Shown: positions 8,801 through 18,852, counted from the first letter of the stretch. The stretch: DNA of 64,000 nucleotides from JBGCEZ01 sp045106735 (GCA_045106735.1 JBGCEZ010000012.1:134564-198563), one strand, 5' to 3'. The notes: generated by a model from the sequence alone, not told the origin. Numbers and translations: made by a program.

Positions 8801-11800
8801 CCGGTGTAGTCCAGGGTGTCCGTACCGTCGCCGCCGTTCAGCGTGTCATCGCCGGCGCCGCCGATGATGCGGTCATCGCCATCTCCACCGTCGACCACGT
8901 CATCGCCCGCGCCGCCGACGAGCACGTTGTCGGCTTCATCGCCGGTGATCGTGTCGTTGAAGTCCGAGCCCGTCACGTTCTCAAAATTGGACAGCGTGTC
9001 GTTGCCATCGGCGCCGGTGGCGGTGCCGGCCTCCAGGTCAACATTCACCGCCCCACCGGCATCCGCGTAGGTCACTTCGTCGACCCCAGTGCCGCCATTG
9101 AGGGCATCGTCGCCCAGCCCGCCAGAGATCGTGTCGTCGCCAACGTTGCCGGCGATCTGGTCGTCGCCATCTCCGCCGTGAATGATGTCGTCACCGATGT
9201 ACCCGTCGATGGCGTTGTCCCCGTCGTCGCCGCTGATGACGTCAGCGTACTTCGTGCCTCGAAGGTTCTCGATGTCCTCGAGGGTGTCCACTTCTCCGTT
9301 GCCGAGGTTCGCGGTGCCCGCGGCCAGATCGATGGTGACGTTGCTGGTCTGGTCGAGGAAGTCGGCCGTATCCACCCCGTCGCCGCCGCGCAGGATGTCA
9401 TTGCCGGAGCCGCCGTACAGGCGGTCGTCACCATCGCGACCCTCCAGGATGTCGTCGCCACCATCGCCACGGAAGATGTTGTCTTCCGCGTCGCCGCTGA
9501 TCGTGTCGTCGGCCGAAGAACCCTTCACCTGTTCGATACCGCTCAGCGTATCGTTGCCTTGACCGGTCGCCGTTCCAGCGGCCAGGTCAACCATGACGCC
9601 ATCGATCCCATCGAACGTGACATCGTCCGTACCGGCACCGCCCTCGAGGATGTCATCGCCCGCGCCGCCGTTGAGTGAGTCGTTGCCGTCGCCGGCTCGG
9701 ATCACATCATCTCCGTCGCCGCCGATGAGATCTTCGCTGTCGTCTGAACCTGTGATCGTGTCATCGAAGTCGCTGCCGACGACCAGTTCGATGTTGGCGA
9801 GCGTGTCGTTCCCGTCGGCTCCCGTCGCGGTGCCGGCGTCGAGATCCACGTTGACTGAGCCGGATGCGTCCTCGTACGTCACCTTGTCCCAGCCTTCGCC
9901 ACCGTCGATCTGGTCGTCGCCGGCGCCGCCAGCGATGGTGTCAGAATCATCGCCGCCGTCGATGATGTCATCGCCGGCAGAGCCTTGGATCGAGTCGTTT
10001 CCGGCTCCGCCGAAGATCACTTCGTCATCGTCGGTCCCGACAATGACGTCGTTTGCGTCGCCGCCGGTGATGGTGGCGGTGATCGTGTTGGTCAGTCCGT
10101 CGTAGACAACCTCGGTGGTGAATTCGTACGAACGCTCCTGGCCCTCGGCCCCATTGATGAACGTGATGCCGCCGACGACCTCGCTCGCCGTGATGGTCGT
10201 CGTGATGGACGCCGCTTCAAATCGCTCCAGGTCTCCACCGACGGTCACCGGCTGGGTGACCGTTCCACTGCTCTTGATGGTGGTGGCGTCCCCGCCGACC
10301 GACAGATCGCCCGAGACGTTGCCATCAATGGACAGCACGTCGATCACTCCTCCGAACGACAGCGTGCCGGCCACGTCGCCGGATACCGCGATGGAGTCGG
10401 CGACCGAACCGCCGATGGTGACCGACCCGGTCCCGGGGATCGGCCCCAGTTCCAGGCTCGTCACATCGTCGCCGACGTTCAGGTCGCCCGCCACCGAGCC
10501 GGTCACGATGAGTTCCGTGTTGACGTCGTCGGCAACCGTCACGACACCGCCATCAGCGATTGAACCGACCTCCAGGGTGTCGATGTCGTCCATGGTGAGG
10601 TCGCCCGCCACCGTGCCGCGGACCACCATCGTGCCCGAATCATCGCCAACGATGACTTCGCCCGACGCTCCGATGGAGTCGACGGTGATCGTTCCGGAGC
10701 CTTCGCCGACCGTGACGTCCCCGTCAACGGCGCCCGTGACGCTGAATGTCGTCACGTCGTTGACCACGCTGATGTCACCCGTCGCGGCGACTGAATCGAC
10801 CGTGATCTGGGTGGCCGAGTCGGCGTCGACCGACCCGGACACCGCTCCGCTGACCGTCAGATTCGTGATCGCATTGGACACGTTGACGTCGCCCGTGGAC
10901 GCGATGGACCCGAACGTGAGGGTGCCGGCTGCATCGACATCGATCGTTCCCGAGATCGCCCCGGTCACGGTGGCGGTGCCGAGGTCATCCGCGGCCACTG
11001 AACCTCCGGCGGCGATGGTGTCGGCATCAAGCCTGGTCAGATCGCCAGACACCGCAACCGACCCCAGAACGTCGCCGTCGATGTCCACCCGGCTTGCGTT
11101 GCCCGTGACCGTCAGCGTGGTCCCGCTGGTGATGTCGCCACCGGTGAAGGTCCCCAGCGAACCCCGGATCCGCAGATCCTCGGTCAGGCCGCCGGTCAGA
11201 CCGGTTGCATCGATGGCCCGAACCCGGCCGTCGACGTCGATCGTCCCGACCGATCCGCCGTCCTGCAGCTCGAGCCGGTCCAGACTGCCGGAAATCGTGA
11301 TCTGGCCGACGGGCGCGTCCAGCACGATCTCATCGACGCTGATCGAAGTCGGGCCGAGGTCATCGATGATGATGTTCGACGCGGCGTCGGTGCCGTCGGT
11401 ATCGGTGATCGTGAGTTCGCCGCGATCGGCGTCCCACTGCAGGTCGACCGAACCGCTGCCCGTCAGGGTCACGGTGAACGCATGGTCGCCAGAGACAAAG
11501 GCCTTGGAGCCGGTGAACCCGTCGAAGGTCGTGTCGGCGCTGACTTCAATCGGCGTGGCATCGACGGTCTCATTGCTCACCACCACCGCAATCGTGTCCG
11601 TCGCGGTTTCACCGTGGACATCGGTGGCCGTCACGTCGATGACGTACAGACCGGCATCGCCGGCGTCCGGGGATCCGGTGAACGCACCCGTGGCCGGATC
11701 GAAGGAGAGCCAGTCGGGCAGCGCCGCGCCATCGTCGAGCGTGGCCGACAGGGTCAGGGCATCGCCGTCGACGTCGGTGAACGTGCCGCCGGGGATCGTG

Positions 11801-14274
11801 AAGGCGAGTGGATCACCGGCCGCGCCCGACCAAGAATCGGCCGGAGCGGCGACGACCGGCGCGTCGTTCACATTGGTCACGACCAGATCGAAGGTGTCGG
11901 TGGCGGACAGCCCGTCGGGATCGGTGGCCGTGACCGTGATGCTGATCGTGCCGCCGTCGGCGTCGGCCGGAGTGCCGCTGAATGTGCCGCTGGCCGCATC
12001 AAAGTTCAGCCAGGCCGGCAGTGGATCGCCGGAGGCGAGCGTGGCGTCCAGCGTCAGGGTGTCGGCGTCGGCATCGGAGAACGTTCCGCCGGGCAGCGCG
12101 AACGAGAAGGCGACGTCCTCAGTGGCTCCTTGGTCGTCGATCGCGCCGTCCACGATCGGGGCGCGGTTCGGCTGGAACAGCGTGACGGTCATGGTTTCGT
12201 CGTACGTTCGGCCGGTGGAGTCGGTCACCCGAATCTCCACGTCGACGGAGTCCGGCGGCGCGCTGAGGTCCGCGCCGGCGGCCACCACCAGCTCGTCGCC
12301 GTCGATGTCGAAGTACGGACTCGGGGCGGCCAGCGACCAGGTGAAGGTCTCGCCGACGTCGCCGTCGGTGCCGGTCAGGGTGCCGACCACGTCGCCATCG
12401 CTCGCCTCGCGGCTGAGCGGGTCGGCGTCCAGGTCGATGTCCGTCGGCGTGTCTTCAACCCCCGCGATGGTGATGGAGAAGACGTCGCTGGTACTGGCCC
12501 CCGACGGATCTTCCGCCGTCACGGTGATGGAGAGCACGCCCTCGTCGCCGTCGCTCGGCGTGCCGCTGAAGGTCCCGGTTCCGGCGTCGAAGCTGATCCA
12601 ATCGGGCAGCGCGCTGCCGTCGCTGCGGAGGGCCGAGAGCGTGAGCGTATCGCCATCTTCGTCGGCGAAGGCATCGGCCGGAATCTGGTAGCTGAACGCG
12701 ATGTCTTCCGTGGCCGACTGGTTGGCCATGGCGTTGTCGACGACTGGACCGTCGTTGACGTTCTCGACCTCCAGGGCGAACGTGCTCGACGTCGACTCGC
12801 CATCGGGATCGGCGGCGGTGACCTTCACACTGACGGTGCCAACATCGCCCTGGGCCGGCGTGCCGCTGAAGGTTCCGGTGCCGGCGTCGAAGCTCAGCCA
12901 CGCGGGCAGGGCCGAACCGTCGGCCAGGGTGGCGCTCAGCGTCAGCGAGTCGCCATCGGCATCGGAGAACGTGTTGTTCGGGATGGCGAAGCTGAAGGCC
13001 GCATCTTCGTCGGTCGCCTGGGCGTCGATCGCGTTGGCCGTCACCGGGGCATTGTTCGTGCCGGCGGCCGCGGCGGTCGTGACGTCGGTTCTGGTGATCG
13101 TGACCTGCGTGGCCGATCCGTAGGTATCCGAATCGCCGCCATCCTGGTGGTTGACCTGAAACGCACCCACGGCCTGCTCAACCACGATCGTGCCGTTCAG
13201 CCGACCGGCGATGGTGATGGTGTTGGCATCGCCACTGATGGTCACGTCGCCGGAGACTCGATCGGTGACATCCAGACTGTCCAGATCTCCCCCGATCGTG
13301 ATGTCGCCGTTCACTCGCCCATCGACATCGAACGATCCGACATCGCCACCAATGGTGACCGAGGTCGAGCTGCTGGCCAGGTTTCCGTCGATTTCGATGG
13401 CTGTCACGTCGCCACCGATCACCACGTTTCCGGTGAGGTTGACGGTGGTGCTGAGGGTTCCGTCGATGTTGCCGTCGATCCGCAGAAGATCGATGTTGTC
13501 TTTGACCGTGAATCCACCGACATCTGGCGCATCTCCCGCCACCGACGTCAGCGAAAGGGAGCTGGTTCCTCTCAGGCTGCCGAGGTCATCGAAGTCGACG
13601 CGCCCACTCGTCGCATCAAACGAATAGTCGATGTCGCCGCCGCCCGAAACTTCGAGTGTAAAGACGTCGCCGCCGTGCAGCATCGTCCGCGTGCCGGAGA
13701 ACCCGGTATCAACGAACCCGCTGTCGATCACGTCGATCGTGCCATCGGCGGTCACGATGGTTTCGATGCCGTCGTGCTGGATCTCGAAGCTGCCGGTGCC
13801 CGTGTCGACGGTGATCGACCCATCGGCGAAGCTCAGATCCGACGTGGCGTACCCATCCAGGTTGATCGTGTCCTGATCCGCCCCACCGTGCACCGTCTTG
13901 ACGTCCCCGTCGAGGGCGCCGTCGAACCGGAACGTATCGTCCCCGTCGCCACCGGACAGGATGTCATCACCGCCCAGCCCATCGACGAGTTCGTTGGCCG
14001 CGGTGCCGTTGAAGATGTCGTCGCCATCGGTCGCACCGCCGATGTCCGTTCCGTCGGCATCGGTCCAAGTGGCCGAGAGCAGGATGCGCGGTTCCAGCGG
14101 TTCGACGCGGAGCTTCTTCGCCGGCGTGGATTCGGACCCGCCGGCACCACCGGACTTCTTCCGGCCGCGTGGCCACCAGCGCGAACCGCGGTCATTGTTG
14201 GCGGAAGGTTGATCGGCGTCGAAAGCAGGATCGGGCATGCGGGGCTCACAGACTGGAGAGGGTCCATGAGGCAT
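5854..14274 (-). CDS. Giant LEPR-motif surface protein A with RTX, cadherin/He_PIG and beta-helix-like repeats
   Basis: 2806 aa, strongly acidic. LEPRILLSA lies at residues 60-68 after a basic, Gly/Ser-rich leader; this motif marks large planctomycete surface proteins. In order: a short RTX block (about 80-115); a beta-rich unnamed domain (about 185-378); four He_PIG-type Ig domains plus a cadherin-like domain (about 390-900); a longer copy of the unnamed domain running into beta-helix-like repeats (about 915-1380); a long RTX array of GGxGxDxI/L units (about 1398-2070); two cadherin-like and three He_PIG domains (about 2078-2578); a Gly/Ser/Asp linker; and an acidic tail ending in ALWSLVRG...RRR. 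RTX and cadherin repeats imply calcium-stabilised folding outside the cytoplasm. Start: ATG 14274 has only a weak upstream site; ATG 14238 is possible. Likely an adhesin or envelope matrix protein exported by its neighbours (inference). Confidence 0.9.
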   Translation of the reverse strand: MPHGPSPVCEPRMPDPAFDADQPSANNDRGSRWWPRGRKKSGGAGGSESTPAKKLRVEPLEPRILLSATWTDADGTDIGGATDGDDIFNGTAANELVDGLGGDDILSGGDGDDTFRFDGALDGDVKTVHGGADQDTINLDGYATSDLSFADGSITVDTGTGSFEIQHDGIETIVTADGTIDVIDSGFVDTGFSGTRTMLHGGDVFTLEVSGGGDIDYSFDATSGRVDFDDLGSLRGTSSLSLTSVAGDAPDVGGFTVKDNIDLLRIDGNIDGTLSTTVNLTGNVVIGGDVTAIEIDGNLASSSTSVTIGGDVGSFDVDGRVNGDITIGGDLDSLDVTDRVSGDVTISGDANTITIAGRLNGTIVVEQAVGAFQVNHQDGGDSDTYGSATQVTITRTDVTTAAAAGTNNAPVTANAIDAQATDEDAAFSFAIPNNTFSDADGDSLTLSATLADGSALPAWLSFDAGTGTFSGTPAQGDVGTVSVKVTAADPDGESTSSTFALEVENVNDGPVVDNAMANQSATEDIAFSYQIPADAFADEDGDTLTLSALRSDGSALPDWISFDAGTGTFSGTPSDGDEGVLSITVTAEDPSGASTSDVFSITIAGVEDTPTDIDLDADPLSREASDGDVVGTLTGTDGDVGETFTWSLAAPSPYFDIDGDELVVAAGADLSAPPDSVDVEIRVTDSTGRTYDETMTVTLFQPNRAPIVDGAIDDQGATEDVAFSFALPGGTFSDADADTLTLDATLASGDPLPAWLNFDAASGTFSGTPADADGGTISITVTATDPDGLSATDTFDLVVTNVNDAPVVAAPADSWSGAAGDPLAFTIPGGTFTDVDGDALTLSATLDDGAALPDWLSFDPATGAFTGSPDAGDAGLYVIDVTATDVHGETATDTIAVVVSNETVDATPIEVSADTTFDGFTGSKAFVSGDHAFTVTLTGSGSVDLQWDADRGELTITDTDGTDAASNIIIDDLGPTSISVDEIVLDAPVGQITISGSLDRLELQDGGSVGTIDVDGRVRAIDATGLTGGLTEDLRIRGSLGTFTGGDITSGTTLTVTGNASRVDIDGDVLGSVAVSGDLTRLDADTIAAGGSVAADDLGTATVTGAISGTIDVDAAGTLTFGSIASTGDVNVSNAITNLTVSGAVSGSVDADSATQITVDSVAATGDISVVNDVTTFSVTGAVDGDVTVGEGSGTITVDSIGASGEVIVGDDSGTMVVRGTVAGDLTMDDIDTLEVGSIADGGVVTVADDVNTELIVTGSVAGDLNVGDDVTSLELGPIPGTGSVTIGGSVADSIAVSGDVAGTLSFGGVIDVLSIDGNVSGDLSVGGDATTIKSSGTVTQPVTVGGDLERFEAASITTTITASEVVGGITFINGAEGQERSYEFTTEVVYDGLTNTITATITGGDANDVIVGTDDDEVIFGGAGNDSIQGSAGDDIIDGGDDSDTIAGGAGDDQIDGGEGWDKVTYEDASGSVNVDLDAGTATGADGNDTLANIELVVGSDFDDTITGSDDSEDLIGGDGDDVIRAGDGNDSLNGGAGDDILEGGAGTDDVTFDGIDGVMVDLAAGTATGQGNDTLSGIEQVKGSSADDTISGDAEDNIFRGDGGDDILEGRDGDDRLYGGSGNDILRGGDGVDTADFLDQTSNVTIDLAAGTANLGNGEVDTLEDIENLRGTKYADVISGDDGDNAIDGYIGDDIIHGGDGDDQIAGNVGDDTISGGLGDDALNGGTGVDEVTYADAGGAVNVDLEAGTATGADGNDTLSNFENVTGSDFNDTITGDEADNVLVGGAGDDVVDGGDGDDRIIGGAGDDTLNGGDGTDTLDYTGSSGSVNVDLAAGTASGADGNDTVDGFERVEGSAFDDVIRAGDADATLIGGAGNDQINGGIGNDTIEGGTGDDTINAGAGDDLISGGDGDDTIDAGGGNDTIYAGAGADAVDGGTGDDTLTYEDTGIAVDIDLTAGTVAEDGVGGGTIAGVENITGDGGNDTLRGDGEANTFDGGDGDDVFAGRGGDDTLIGGDGNDTAEYSGDWTEYRVTDNGDGTYTIADTVAGRDGTDIVSDIENFQFSDGTLTLDELQNAAPADLAIVGGTVDENAGEGTVVGSIDFSDENVLDEHRFELADDAGGRFEIDAETGIITVAGDADLNFESATYHDITVTVTDANGDDVSETFRIALDDVNEAPDPITIDSTEVGDTATAGTIVGSLTTTDPDAGDTLTVTMQANDWFELNGNDIVVKPGVDLRNSGGAVIVYVDSTDADGLSVQARFVIDVLDVNAAPIIDGGIGDQIATEDAGFTFQIPGDAFLDGDGDDLALTATASDGGPLPSWLSFDPATGTFSGTPENADVGSFGVQVTATDPFGESAATSFSVAVMNVNDAPIVAVAVDNVVATEDAPFRMDLAEATFLDVDAGDDLDFAVRVSGGGDLPEWLRFDSETGVFTGTPLNGDEGRLTLSVTATDVAGESVTESFTITVANTNDAPEVGRDIPTFETQGGAAFSFVFPRGAFVDIDAGDSLSLSVRGVNGADVPEWISFRDAGPGILTGVAPPFENGSFVLEIVATDESGESAVQTFRIDVDPAAVPDAGTGSGGDDGSVLRDLGDGDGGDGGVDGPAGGGNGSSGNAGGSGSGDGNGDGDGVQASVDGGSAADEFDDSDLLFLDPSAVGDGEEGLIALGTEDADLFRGDDPSIAVDSELTGVSDDPANDLGADFELGAEIDLSGPDVAARGIDVAAGEGFEDVFNQVDADVAEMQELVDGATDAAAAASAQAEDVAAEKAEGRGAVAALWSLVRGAVGVRPPGGDEAAGDTTRRR

Positions 14275-14495
14275 CGGCCGCTTCTGTGTGGCGCGGGAGC
14301 CGGCCGAGGCGAGCGGGCCGGAGATCAGCCTCGCCAGACGAGACGACCCACGCGGCTTGCCGAAGTTTCCTTCGTCTGCTGATTCCCGGACGTCAGGGCC
14401 AGCCGGCGGCGATGACGATGGCCGAGACCGATCCCTGCACCTCGAGCAGAAGCTGCGACGGGAGGCCCGAAGCGTGCGGCCATGCGGTCACGCGG

Positions 14496-16790
14496 TCACG
14501 CGGTCAGCAGGCGACCGATGAAGGCCAAGAAGCGACGCTGCACGAGTTTCGCGGGCGTCTCCCGCGCCGCGTCGAGTCGGACCGCGGCCGTCGACCCCAG
14601 GCGGCGGATCCACCGTTCGTCCAGTTCGCTTGCGTCGAGCAAGCGAGCTCGCACGAGGTAGCGCTCGATTCCATCCGACGAAGTGCGCTCTGGCCCCGCG
14701 GCCGCACTCGACGATCCGGCCGCCCCGGCCACCCCGGCAGCATCGCCCGCGCCCTGCCCCGCCATGGGGTTCCGCGTGGGTGCTTCTGACGGCCCCGCCC
14801 CGAGACGCGTCACACTCCGTACCTCGGCTGCACGGATCGTCCCCGGCTCGGACGAGATTCGGCACCGAACCGATGTTCCGACGCTCAGGTCGGCGGCGAG
14901 CAATTCCCCGGCCGAGAGCACGAATTCGATCTCGGGCGCTCCGGCCGCGAGGTTCGCCAGCGGGTCGCCCGCGCGGAGGGCCTGGCCGACATCTCGCCAT
15001 CCGGCCACCGAGACCACGACCCCGGAGATCGGAGCGGCGATCGCTCGTTCGTCCGCCCGTCGTATCGCGTCATCGAACACGCTGCGGTCATACTGACTCT
15101 GACGCCAACGCCACGCGATCTCACCGGGTGATCCGCCCGCTCGGGCCGCCAGGGCCCGAAGGTTCGATTCCAACGCCGTGGTTCGCTCGCGGTCGATGGC
15201 CTGGTCGAGTTTGGGCGCCGTGATGACCGTCACCGGCTGTCCGACCTTCACGAAATCTCCCGGCGCGACGGCGGCAGGCCCGACCACGCCATCGGCCGGA
15301 GCCCGAAGGATGACCGACTCCGCCGATGCGACCACGCCGCTGGCGTGGATCGTGCGGGGAATCGGCAGCGCGGCGAACCCGAGTGTGGCCAAGGCGATCA
15401 CCGCCCCGCTTCCGCCGACCGCCCGCCATCGAACGGGCGCGGTCTCGACGCTCGTCCAGAGCCAGCGCAGCAAGCGACCGAGCTTCCAGACGACAGCGGT
15501 GGCGACGTACACCAGAGCCATCATCAGTCCGGCCCAGCCGAACCGGAGGGCCAGCAGCATGGAGATCGCCACGACCAAGGTGACCCGGTAGAAGCTGACG
15601 GCCACCCCGTACACCAGCAGGGTCAATCGGACGCCAAGCGGTACGACGGGCCGGGTTCCATCTTCGTCCTTCAGTCCCAGGAGCCAGCGACGGGCGTGGG
15701 CGCCGATCGCGGCGAACGACCGCGACTGAAGGTTCGGCACCTGCACCAGATCGCTGAGCACGTAGTACCCGTCGAAGCGCATCAGTGGATTGATGTTGAA
15801 TCCGATGGTCGTCACGCTGGCCAAGAGCACCACTTGAAACGCGATCTCTCGCACCGTCCCGGGCTCGGCCGCCGCCCACACGATCGCCGCGACGGCCGCG
15901 ACGAGCAGTTCGAGGTACATCCCGGCCAAACTCACCAGGATCCGCGGCCACCGGCGACTGAACGTCCACGCAGCGCTCGCGTCGACGTACGCGCACGGCG
16001 TAAACAGAATGAAGCAGGCCCCCATTTCCGGAACCGCCCCACCGAACCGGCGGCAGGCCCAGGCGTGGCCGAACTCGTGGATGACTTTCAACGCCACAAG
16101 GACGATCCACATCGTGGCCAATCGCTCGATCGTGAACGCACTCTCGAGGGCCGCTGGGACGTCGGACCAACGACGGACAAGGACCACGGCGGCCACCGCG
16201 ACGATCAGGGCCCACGCGACCGCGACCGGCCGACTGAAGAGAACCCGACCGACGATGGCGGTCCGTTGGAGGAAGTGGTCAGGATTCCAGAGCGGAACCC
16301 GGAGAAAGAGGAAGCCGAGCCCGAGCTGCCGGCGTGCTTGCTGTCGCTGCCGCTCCGCGCGTTCCAAAATCGAGTCCGCGTTCGAGATGGGCAGACTCAG
16401 CAGGCCCAGGCCATGCAGTCGCACGATGAAGCGGTAGAAGTCCGTTTCGTCGTCCTGGTGCAGTCGTCCAGTTTCGAGCAAGCGATCAAACTGTTCGCTC
16501 AGCGGCGTCTCACGTTGAATGCCAACCAGGATCTCGTAGTCGTCGACGCTGAACGCGTGGCTCTGGAAGGTCACCGGATCGGTCACAACGTAGGTTGCCA
16601 CTCCGCGGTCAACATGCCGCGTGATTTCGAGGTCGTCGCGTACGCCCACCGTGATCCGAGCCAACCGAGCCGCCAAATCGTTCGGGGCCGAGGGTCCGGC
16701 CGGCGGTCCGGCTGACGGTCCGGTCGGCGATCCGGTCGGCGATCCGGCGGCAGGAGAAGCACCTTCCACGGGCAGACGGGAATCGCTCAT
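14496..16790 (-). CDS. PqqD-like / M50 site-2-protease / HlyD-like membrane protein, copy B
   Basis: 764 aa from ATG 16790, which overlaps the upstream adaptor stop as ATGA, exactly as in copy A. Residues 16-37 are a Gly-Ser-Pro repeat linker. Residues 38-137 resemble a PqqD-type domain and align well with copy A (for example ARL-x-x-I-x-VGVR-x-DL and TDPVTF-x-SH). The zinc motif HEFGH is at 238-242 and NPLMRFDG at 334-341. The C-terminal third is HlyD-like (ASGVVASAESVILRAPADG near residue 500). The membrane core is much more similar to copy A than the ends are, which suggests an old tandem duplication with constraint on the protease fold. The role is probably the same as copy A, for giant protein B. 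Confidence 0.85.
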   Translation of the reverse strand: MSDSRLPVEGASPAAGSPTGSPTGPSAGPPAGPSAPNDLAARLARITVGVRDDLEITRHVDRGVATYVVTDPVTFQSHAFSVDDYEILVGIQRETPLSEQFDRLLETGRLHQDDETDFYRFIVRLHGLGLLSLPISNADSILERAERQRQQARRQLGLGFLFLRVPLWNPDHFLQRTAIVGRVLFSRPVAVAWALIVAVAAVVLVRRWSDVPAALESAFTIERLATMWIVLVALKVIHEFGHAWACRRFGGAVPEMGACFILFTPCAYVDASAAWTFSRRWPRILVSLAGMYLELLVAAVAAIVWAAAEPGTVREIAFQVVLLASVTTIGFNINPLMRFDGYYVLSDLVQVPNLQSRSFAAIGAHARRWLLGLKDEDGTRPVVPLGVRLTLLVYGVAVSFYRVTLVVAISMLLALRFGWAGLMMALVYVATAVVWKLGRLLRWLWTSVETAPVRWRAVGGSGAVIALATLGFAALPIPRTIHASGVVASAESVILRAPADGVVGPAAVAPGDFVKVGQPVTVITAPKLDQAIDRERTTALESNLRALAARAGGSPGEIAWRWRQSQYDRSVFDDAIRRADERAIAAPISGVVVSVAGWRDVGQALRAGDPLANLAAGAPEIEFVLSAGELLAADLSVGTSVRCRISSEPGTIRAAEVRSVTRLGAGPSEAPTRNPMAGQGAGDAAGVAGAAGSSSAAAGPERTSSDGIERYLVRARLLDASELDERWIRRLGSTAAVRLDAARETPAKLVQRRFLAFIGRLLTA

Positions 16791-18676
16791 CGCCACATCC
16801 GGCGCTGGACCGCCTCGACCACGGAGTGACCGTACGCCCACCATGCTGGGCGGTCGCCGGCGTCCAAGCGGACCGTGCCCGCCATGCCTCCCCGGAACCA
16901 GTCGGGCGCATCATGCACCGTCGCCACGGCAATGAAGACCCGTTGATCGCCACGCATTTCGGCCTGGGGCAGAATGCGGTCGATGGACAGCGTCAGCCGG
17001 GTATCCGGACGCGCGTGCGGGGCGAATGTTCCCGGCGTGGATGGCTCGACCCAGCGGACGAGCGACTCCGGCACTTCCAGATCAAGGGACCAGCGTCCGT
17101 CGGCGATCGCCACGATCGGACTTCCGATTCCCAGCCGTTGGCCGACCAGCGTCCGGCGATCACCTTCAACCACCAGACCATCGGCCGACGCCACCACGCG
17201 GGTCGCTTCCAATTGCTGCTGCACGGCCGATCGTTCGGCGTCGAGCCCGTCGCGGCGGGCGCCGGCGATCATCGCGGTGACCGAGTCCCCAGCCGACAAG
17301 GCATCGCGCTCTTGAATCGCTTCGGTGGCGATGGCCGCGTTGAGTCGGTCGATCTCCAGGGCGAACGCCCGACCGTCGATTGTCGCGATCTGGTCGCCGG
17401 CACGAACTGAGTCGCCTTCACGGACGGCCATTGAATCGAGGGTGCCATCAACCGGCATGACCACGTGCCATACTTGGGCCGGCGCGACGGCCGCAGCCAC
17501 GGTCGGCCGGAACGCCACATCGGATCCCGCCAACCAGGCGCAGATCGTCACGAGAAACAGTGGCACCACCACCCTGAGTGGACTGCGCACACTCCGCCGC
17601 ACGCCGGCCCGGACCGTGTCCGCCGCGTGTCCCGCAAGGGAACGGTCGGCGAGTGAGGCGGTGCGCGTCAGCGGCCCCAGACCATCAAGTGCCGTCGACG
17701 CTGACTTGAGCGCGGCGTTGTCCAGTGGCTGACCGTTCCGGGCGCGGATGGCGACCACCCCAACGACGTCCGGTCCGTCGGTCAGCGGAAAGCTGGCCAC
17801 GGCACTGCCGGTGGCTTGGCTCCATCGCCGGTGGAGCCGATGCCCGTCGGCGGGAACACCTTCATCCCACGCGTCTCCACCTTGGACCACGATCGGAAGG
17901 CCGCGATCGAGGGTCTCCGCCATCGCCTCAACGATGAGCCGAAGACCGGGACTGCGTGGTCGAACATCCGACTGGCCGCTCACGCCGACGATGTGCGGCC
18001 GATGCCGTTGGATCGACGCCAATACGACCTGTTCAACGCCAAGCGACGCCCGGAGATCGTTGGTCACGTGCACCGCGAGTCCCAGACCGCGGTGTGATCC
18101 GAACCGGCGTATGGCGGCGGAAGACCCATCGCCGTCGGCGGGACGCATCGCTGGCCCAACGTCGCTCGTCACGAGGTCGACCATCGCCGCCGCAGCGTGG
18201 AGGTCGGCCAGGCAGGCGTTGAGATCCGGCTCGCCGAGGACGGCAAAGGCAACCGCCAGCGCACCGCGTTCTCCGTCTGCCCCGGGAATTGACGTTGCGG
18301 CCATGACCACGCATTCACGTGCTCCCGGCCGTCCCAAGACTTGGGCTCGACCTCGGCCGTCGGCTGAGACATCGTCCTGCAAGCGCTGCAGCCGAGCATC
18401 CCACATCGCCGGGTCGTGGCCCGGTCGATGGTGGTCTTCCTCCACCGGTGCAAACGCCCGTGGCAGCACGACGCGCGACTGGACCGCCGTCGAGTGGGCC
18501 GAGATGGCCCGGAGAACGGCAGCGGCGCGGCTTCTGGCGTCACCCTCGCCGCGGGCGATCGCGTGCAGGGCACCGAACAGCGTTGGCTCGATCGGCGACG
18601 ATCGGGCATTCGCAGACTCGCGCGTTGGATGGGCGTTCGGGGCCAAGAATGATCGCCGAGGTGGGTCTCGATTCAT
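16787..18676 (-). CDS. GAF-HlyD fusion: membrane adaptor with cytoplasmic sensor region, copy B
   Basis: 629 aa, ATG start at 18676. The architecture matches copy A: a divergent helical N-terminus, a GAF-like region at about 195-335, one membrane helix at about 367-384, and a periplasmic HlyD part beginning with VMPVDGTLDSMAVREGDSV near residue 408. A short coiled coil separates the lipoyl halves. The C-terminus RPAWWAYG...VQRRMWR mirrors copy A. The first 180 residues have diverged strongly from copy A, so the two adaptors may sense different signals. It follows giant gene B by 176 bp and overlaps the copy-B M50 gene by 4 nt. Confidence 0.83.
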   Translation of the reverse strand: MNRDPPRRSFLAPNAHPTRESANARSSPIEPTLFGALHAIARGEGDARSRAAAVLRAISAHSTAVQSRVVLPRAFAPVEEDHHRPGHDPAMWDARLQRLQDDVSADGRGRAQVLGRPGARECVVMAATSIPGADGERGALAVAFAVLGEPDLNACLADLHAAAAMVDLVTSDVGPAMRPADGDGSSAAIRRFGSHRGLGLAVHVTNDLRASLGVEQVVLASIQRHRPHIVGVSGQSDVRPRSPGLRLIVEAMAETLDRGLPIVVQGGDAWDEGVPADGHRLHRRWSQATGSAVASFPLTDGPDVVGVVAIRARNGQPLDNAALKSASTALDGLGPLTRTASLADRSLAGHAADTVRAGVRRSVRSPLRVVVPLFLVTICAWLAGSDVAFRPTVAAAVAPAQVWHVVMPVDGTLDSMAVREGDSVRAGDQIATIDGRAFALEIDRLNAAIATEAIQERDALSAGDSVTAMIAGARRDGLDAERSAVQQQLEATRVVASADGLVVEGDRRTLVGQRLGIGSPIVAIADGRWSLDLEVPESLVRWVEPSTPGTFAPHARPDTRLTLSIDRILPQAEMRGDQRVFIAVATVHDAPDWFRGGMAGTVRLDAGDRPAWWAYGHSVVEAVQRRMWR

Positions 18677-18852
18677 GCGAGGCGGCGTCCTTCACCGCTC
18701 GCCCAGAGCGAAGCTCACCCATGGCATCGGCTGAGGCCAGCAATCAAATCGGCTCCGTCGGCGGCAGATCTTGCCGACGGGATTCGACCGTCCGTCTGTA
18801 CGCTGTGGGCGAGAGAAGCGATTCCACCGGGCGCGAATCCTGCGCCACGGAT

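Noticed and set aside
8060..10080. Regular short repeats that might suggest a CRISPR array
   Set aside because: The repeats are in-frame degenerate GGxGxD codons with variable 27-bp spacing and no unique spacers; they are RTX protein repeats.
7822..14382. Long plus-strand frames with repeating Val-Val-Ala and Pro-Ser patterns opposite giant gene A
   Set aside because: The periodicity is the antisense of RTX and cadherin repeats in giant protein A and needs no separate gene.
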